Assembly (NCBI GenBank): GCA_044464765.1
Contig: JBIQKZ010000012.1
Span: 62,001 to 126,000, forward strand
Source of the DNA: JBIQKZ01 sp044464765
Lineage (GTDB): Bacteria; Pseudomonadota; Gammaproteobacteria; Burkholderiales; Burkholderiaceae_B
Direction of reading: 5' to 3'
Length of the DNA: 64,000 nucleotides
A program made the position numbers and the translations under genes. Position 1 is the stretch's first letter, and each line of letters opens with the position of its first letter. This document shows, piece by piece, positions 61,701-64,000 of this stretch. The notes under the pieces are model-generated. The model was not told the origin of the DNA and did not search any database. It saw nothing but the letters and a program-made list of their open reading frames with translations.

Positions 61701-62222
61701 CCGGCACGTGGGCTGCAGTGGTTTGCCGGCGTGCTGTCTTCGGTGCGTCCGAAGATGACGCGCAGGGGGCGGATGCTTTATGCGCTAATGGACGATGGCT
61801 CGGCCCAGATCGAGGTTGCCATCTTCAACGAGCTGTATGAACAGCATCGTAATCGCCTGAAGGAAGACAGGCTGGTCATCATCCACGGAAAAGTCAGTAA
61901 CGACGATTATTCGGGCGGGCTGCGCGTATCGGCCGACGAGGTGTTCGACTTGCAGCTCGTGCGCGAAGCGCGCGCGCGTGCGTTGCGCATTACCCTGAAT
62001 GGCAATGCCGATGCCATGCGCTTGCGCCAGTTGCTTAACCCGTTCCGCGCCGAGCCCGAGAACGGTGTGCCCGGCGTGCCGGTGGAATTGGTTCTTCAGC
62101 GCGACGATTTCCAGTGCGTTGTGCGCCTTGGCGAAGATTGGCGGGTGCGCATGGCCGATGCCATGCTGGATCAATTGCAGGAGTGGGTCGCACCCGACAG
62201 CCTGGAGATTGCCTACCAATGA
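58731..62222 (+). CDS. dnaE: DNA polymerase III alpha subunit
   Basis: DnaE is the replicative polymerase. The 1163-residue protein has the PHP domain at the N-terminus (FVHLRIHSEFSVVDGIVQIP), the palm with catalytic aspartates in MPDFDIDFCQD (about 403-413), GPGRGSGAGSLVAYSLGITD, the fingers with MGKKKPEEMAKH, and the C-terminal OB fold. The tail includes QVSLFDDD, the beta-clamp binding motif. It has no obvious ribosome binding site. A TACAAT lies 7 bp before the ATG. It is DnaE1-type rather than the error-prone DnaE2. Confidence 0.96.
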   Translation: MSDATISPSFVHLRIHSEFSVVDGIVQIPQLVKKVAADGQPAVALTDLSNIFGLIKFYKAARNAGIKPLAGCDIWLENETDRDKPHRLLLLVTSHEGYLNLCDILTRSWLENQYAGRAEVRAQWLEHRKGLIVLSGARGGDVGQALEAGRPDEARALARRWAARFPDHYYIELQRSSADGDEAYVQAAMHLAADLALPVVATHPVQFLHKEDFRAHEARVCIAQGEQLANPKRARRFTQDQYLLDAAEMAERFADVPSALANTLEIAKRCNLELELGKARLPDFPTPEGVTLDDYLVQLSREGLAQRMVQLFPDEAQRTEQYPQYAERLEWECKTIISMGFPGYFLIVADFINWGKNNGVPVGPGRGSGAGSLVAYSLGITDLDPIRYDLLFERFLNPERVSMPDFDIDFCQDNRERVIDYVKQKYGKEAVSQIATFGTLGAKAVVRDVGRVLEMPYMLCDGLSKMIPFNPADPWTLSRALSDEPAFKERYDQDEEVRALIDLARPLEGLTRNIGMHAGGVLIAPGKLTDFCPLYSQAGPDSSAVSQFDKDDVEAAGLVKFDFLGLRNLTILDWAVRYVRRFNANKRDFDLMALPLDDAATYQLLSEGNTTAVFQLESRGMKELLKNLKPNTFEDIIAMLALYRPGPLESGMVVDFVNRKHGRAEVDYFHPDLEPVLKSTYGVIVYQEQVMLISQIIGGYTLGGADMLRRAMGKKKPEEMAKHREIFEKGAVEKGYDADLAVKLFDLMEKFAGYGFNKSHSAAYALIAYQTAWLKAYHPAEFFAATLSSDMDDTDKVQIFWKDALVNGVQVLPPDVNASPYRFEPVADQYTQKGQPPRTMRYGLGAIKGTGQGAVEEIIRAREQDGPFKSLFDFCRRIDRHTVNRRTIEALIRAGAFDTIADNRAALLATISSAIEAAEQADRSANQVSLFDDDSNDIVEGELAKVAAWNLQEQLTQEKAAMGFFFSGHLFDAWRDEVRRFAPKPLSRLEPARGLQWFAGVLSSVRPKMTRRGRMLYALMDDGSAQIEVAIFNELYEQHRNRLKEDRLVIIHGKVSNDDYSGGLRVSADEVFDLQLVREARARALRITLNGNADAMRLRQLLNPFRAEPENGVPGVPVELVLQRDDFQCVVRLGEDWRVRMADAMLDQLQEWVAPDSLEIAYQ

Positions 62223-63316
62223 CGGCGCTACGCATTATGCATTCTGAAGCGGCCACGAGCTTTGGCGGCCAGGAGCAGTATATTTTTCAGATGATGAATG
62301 CGATGCGCGACCAGGGCCATCATCTGGAAGCGATTTGCCAGCCTCATGCCATTCTGGCCCAGCGCTTGCGGGAGGCCGGCTTTACCGTACACACCATGCT
62401 CATGGACGGCCCCGCCAATTTTCTGAAAGGCGCCCTGGCGGTGCGCAAGATATTGCGCCAAGGGCGCTTCGATATTCTGAATACACACAGTCGCCGCGAT
62501 ACCGTATTGGCGGGTTGTGGCGCGCGCCTGGCGGGCACACGACTGATTGTCCGGACGCGCCATCTGGCCAAACCGCCGGGATCGCTCTTGTCTTATACCT
62601 GGATACCGCATTGCGTGACGACACCCAGCAATTTTGTGCGTGACGGGCTGATCAAGCGCGGGGTGGCTCCGGCCCGGGTTGCCACGGTGTATCCCGTGGT
62701 CGAACTGGCGGAATGGCGTGGTGCATCCACGCTTCGTGCTGAATTGGGCCTGGACGATGCCGACATCGTGGTCGGCTGTGTTGCCGTCATGCGAGCCAGG
62801 AAAGGTCATCGATTTCTGATCGAGGCAATCCAGCCGTTGATGCAAAGCCGTTCGCGTTTGCATTTGGTGATGGCAGGCGGCGGATCGCCGGTTTTCGAGC
62901 AAATACAACGGCAGGTTGTCCAGATGGGGTTGCAGGACAGGGTGCATTTGTTGGGTCCGCGAACGGATATACCCAACGTGCTGGCGGGTTTCGATCTGTT
63001 CGCGCTTGCCACGGAACAAGAAGCGTCTGGAACAGTATTTGTGGAGGCGGCGGGCGCGGGCCTGGCGGTGATCGGCACTGACATCGACGGCGTGCCTGAA
63101 ATGATGGAAAATGGCGTATCGGGCCTGTTGGCGCCGCTGGGTGACAAGGCCGCATGGACGGCAGCACTGGAACAACTGATCGACGATCCCGCCCTTCGTG
63201 TCCGAATGGGCAGGGAAGGCTACAGAATGGTGCGTCACGATGGCAAATTCAGCCGCCAGGCCATGGTGGAACGCATCGAATCTTGCTATTTGCGCTGGTT
63301 GAACGAACGAAAATGA
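62219..63316 (+). CDS. glycosyltransferase family 4
   Basis: The 365-residue protein is a GT-B fold glycosyltransferase. The N-terminal half begins ALRIMHSEAATSFGGQEQY, with the glycine loop that meets the acceptor, and the C-terminal half has GCVAVMRARKGHRFLIEAI and the donor-binding EASGTVFVEAAGAGLAVIGTDIDG (split: E near 282, E near 290). It overlaps the dnaE stop (ATGA) and the following deacetylase start. The substrate is unknown; the neighbours suggest surface glycan or lipopolysaccharide assembly. Confidence 0.88.
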   Translation: MTALRIMHSEAATSFGGQEQYIFQMMNAMRDQGHHLEAICQPHAILAQRLREAGFTVHTMLMDGPANFLKGALAVRKILRQGRFDILNTHSRRDTVLAGCGARLAGTRLIVRTRHLAKPPGSLLSYTWIPHCVTTPSNFVRDGLIKRGVAPARVATVYPVVELAEWRGASTLRAELGLDDADIVVGCVAVMRARKGHRFLIEAIQPLMQSRSRLHLVMAGGGSPVFEQIQRQVVQMGLQDRVHLLGPRTDIPNVLAGFDLFALATEQEASGTVFVEAAGAGLAVIGTDIDGVPEMMENGVSGLLAPLGDKAAWTAALEQLIDDPALRVRMGREGYRMVRHDGKFSRQAMVERIESCYLRWLNERK

Positions 63317-64000
63317 CGAAATACGCCCATACAGTTCCCGTACTGATGTATCACCATGTCTCGCCGTCCCCGGGGCCAATCACGACGTCGGTGGCCAACT
63401 TCGAAGACCATCTTTCCTGGCTGGCTGCGAACGGCTATCGATCGATCACGACCGACGAGCTTGCGGCCCATCTGAAGGGGGAGCCCGTGTTGCATAAATC
63501 GGTTCTGATCACCTTCGACGACGGTTATCTGGACAATTGGGTTTATGCCTATCCCTTATTGAAGAAATACGGCTATACCGCTGCAATTTTCCTGGTGACA
63601 TCCTGGGTGAACGACGGGCCGGCCAGGCCCAATATGGGGCAGGCCGACTTGCCGCCAACACCCGACCACCACGAATGCGAGCGGCGCATCCACGCGGGTG
63701 ACAGCGACAGCGTTATCTTGCGCTGGAGCGAAATCAAGGCCATGCAGGTGGGCGGCGTGGTCGAGTTCCATAGCCATACCCATACACATACCCGTTGGGA
63801 TCAAAGTGAAAGGGCGGCTGAAAAGAATGCCCTGATCGCTGAAGAGCTCGCGCTGTCCCGCAACGCGCTGCAAGAGAACTTGGGCAGCGTTTCCGAGCAT
63901 CTGTGCTGGCCCCAGGGCTATTTCGATCCCGATTATGTTCGCATCGCCCAAGAGGCGGGCTTCCGCTACCTATACACCACCGAGCCGTTCGGCCAGAATT
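63313..64000 (+). CDS. polysaccharide deacetylase family protein, partial
   Basis: A carbohydrate esterase family 4 (NodB-type) protein, cut by the window end after 229 codons. It begins MTKYAHTVPVLMYHHVSPSP and has motif 1 TFDDGYLDN (about 69-77) and the histidine motif FHSHTHTHTRW (about 152-162). The later CWPQGYFDPDYV matches the family. It probably removes acetyl groups from a sugar polymer or lipid-linked sugar. The ATG overlaps the glycosyltransferase stop. Confidence 0.85.
   Translation, partial: MTKYAHTVPVLMYHHVSPSPGPITTSVANFEDHLSWLAANGYRSITTDELAAHLKGEPVLHKSVLITFDDGYLDNWVYAYPLLKKYGYTAAIFLVTSWVNDGPARPNMGQADLPPTPDHHECERRIHAGDSDSVILRWSEIKAMQVGGVVEFHSHTHTHTRWDQSERAAEKNALIAEELALSRNALQENLGSVSEHLCWPQGYFDPDYVRIAQEAGFRYLYTTEPFGQN

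Noticed and set aside
1..64000. CRISPR arrays, tRNA and rRNA genes
   Set aside because: No spaced direct repeats of the right size and no cloverleaf or rRNA signatures were seen on reading the gaps between genes.

Overview
The window is a chromosomal segment of a betaproteobacterium, most likely an Alcaligenaceae relative of Bordetella, Achromobacter or Pusillimonas. This is inferred from gene order (yceD-rpmF-plsX-fabHDG-acpP-fabF-rpoE-rseAB-degP, then lepA-lepB-rnc-era-recO), from PriB between S6 and S18, from the HpnCDE squalene genes and from the high GC content by eye. It has no rRNA, tRNA, CRISPR array, prophage or transposase that I could recognise. Most of it is tightly packed housekeeping DNA in which neighbouring genes very often share an ATGA, GTGA or TAATG stop/start overlap.

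Layout. 1-2.3 kb, minus strand: maf, an RsmI-like methyltransferase and an amidase lipoprotein. 2.3-12.9 kb, plus strand: fatty-acid and phospholipid synthesis (yceD, rpmF, plsX, fabH, fabD, fabG, acpP, fabF) running into the sigma-E envelope stress block (small membrane protein, rpoE, rseA, rseB, degP), closed by a strong terminator. 13.0-18.7 kb: lepA, lepB, rnc, era, recO and a PIN-domain protein. 18.7-21.2 kb is the only accessory-looking stretch: two very large hairpins of about 160-200 bp bracket a SulP anion transporter and an internally deleted ygiD-type dioxygenase pseudogene. 21.2-25.2 kb: a BI-1 family membrane protein, holC, pepA and lptF. 25.2-29.5 kb: a CysB-type regulator behind a striking AT-rich island, the rpsF-priB-rpsR-rplI ribosomal block, and dnaB. 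29.5-33.2 kb, minus strand: Mth938-domain gene, bcp, PIN-PhoH ATPase, pdxA. 33.3-37.2 kb: alaC-hom-thrC amino-acid operon. 37.3-40.4 kb, minus strand: hpnC-hpnD-hpnE (squalene from farnesyl diphosphate). 40.4-46.8 kb: alr, a short-chain dehydrogenase, radA, a large FtsX-type permease, kdkA. 46.9-51.9 kb: polyamine ABC transporter potFGHI, an ArsC-like reductase, rpiA. 52-54.8 kb: phoU behind a candidate Pho box, then yggX and argA on the minus strand. 54.8-64 kb: hrpA, dnaE, a glycosyltransferase and the start of a polysaccharide deacetylase cut by the window end.

Functionally, the first 13 kb couples membrane lipid synthesis to envelope stress control. LptF, KdkA and possibly the terminal glycosyltransferase/deacetylase pair point to lipopolysaccharide or surface glycan assembly, and HpnCDE points to hopanoid-type membrane lipids. 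I did not find a clearly new defence or mobile system. The features most worth following up are the two giant hairpins with perfect outer arms and diverged interiors, the ygiD deletion scar between them, a degenerate tandem copy of the phoU 3' end, and the Pho-box-like array upstream of phoU.
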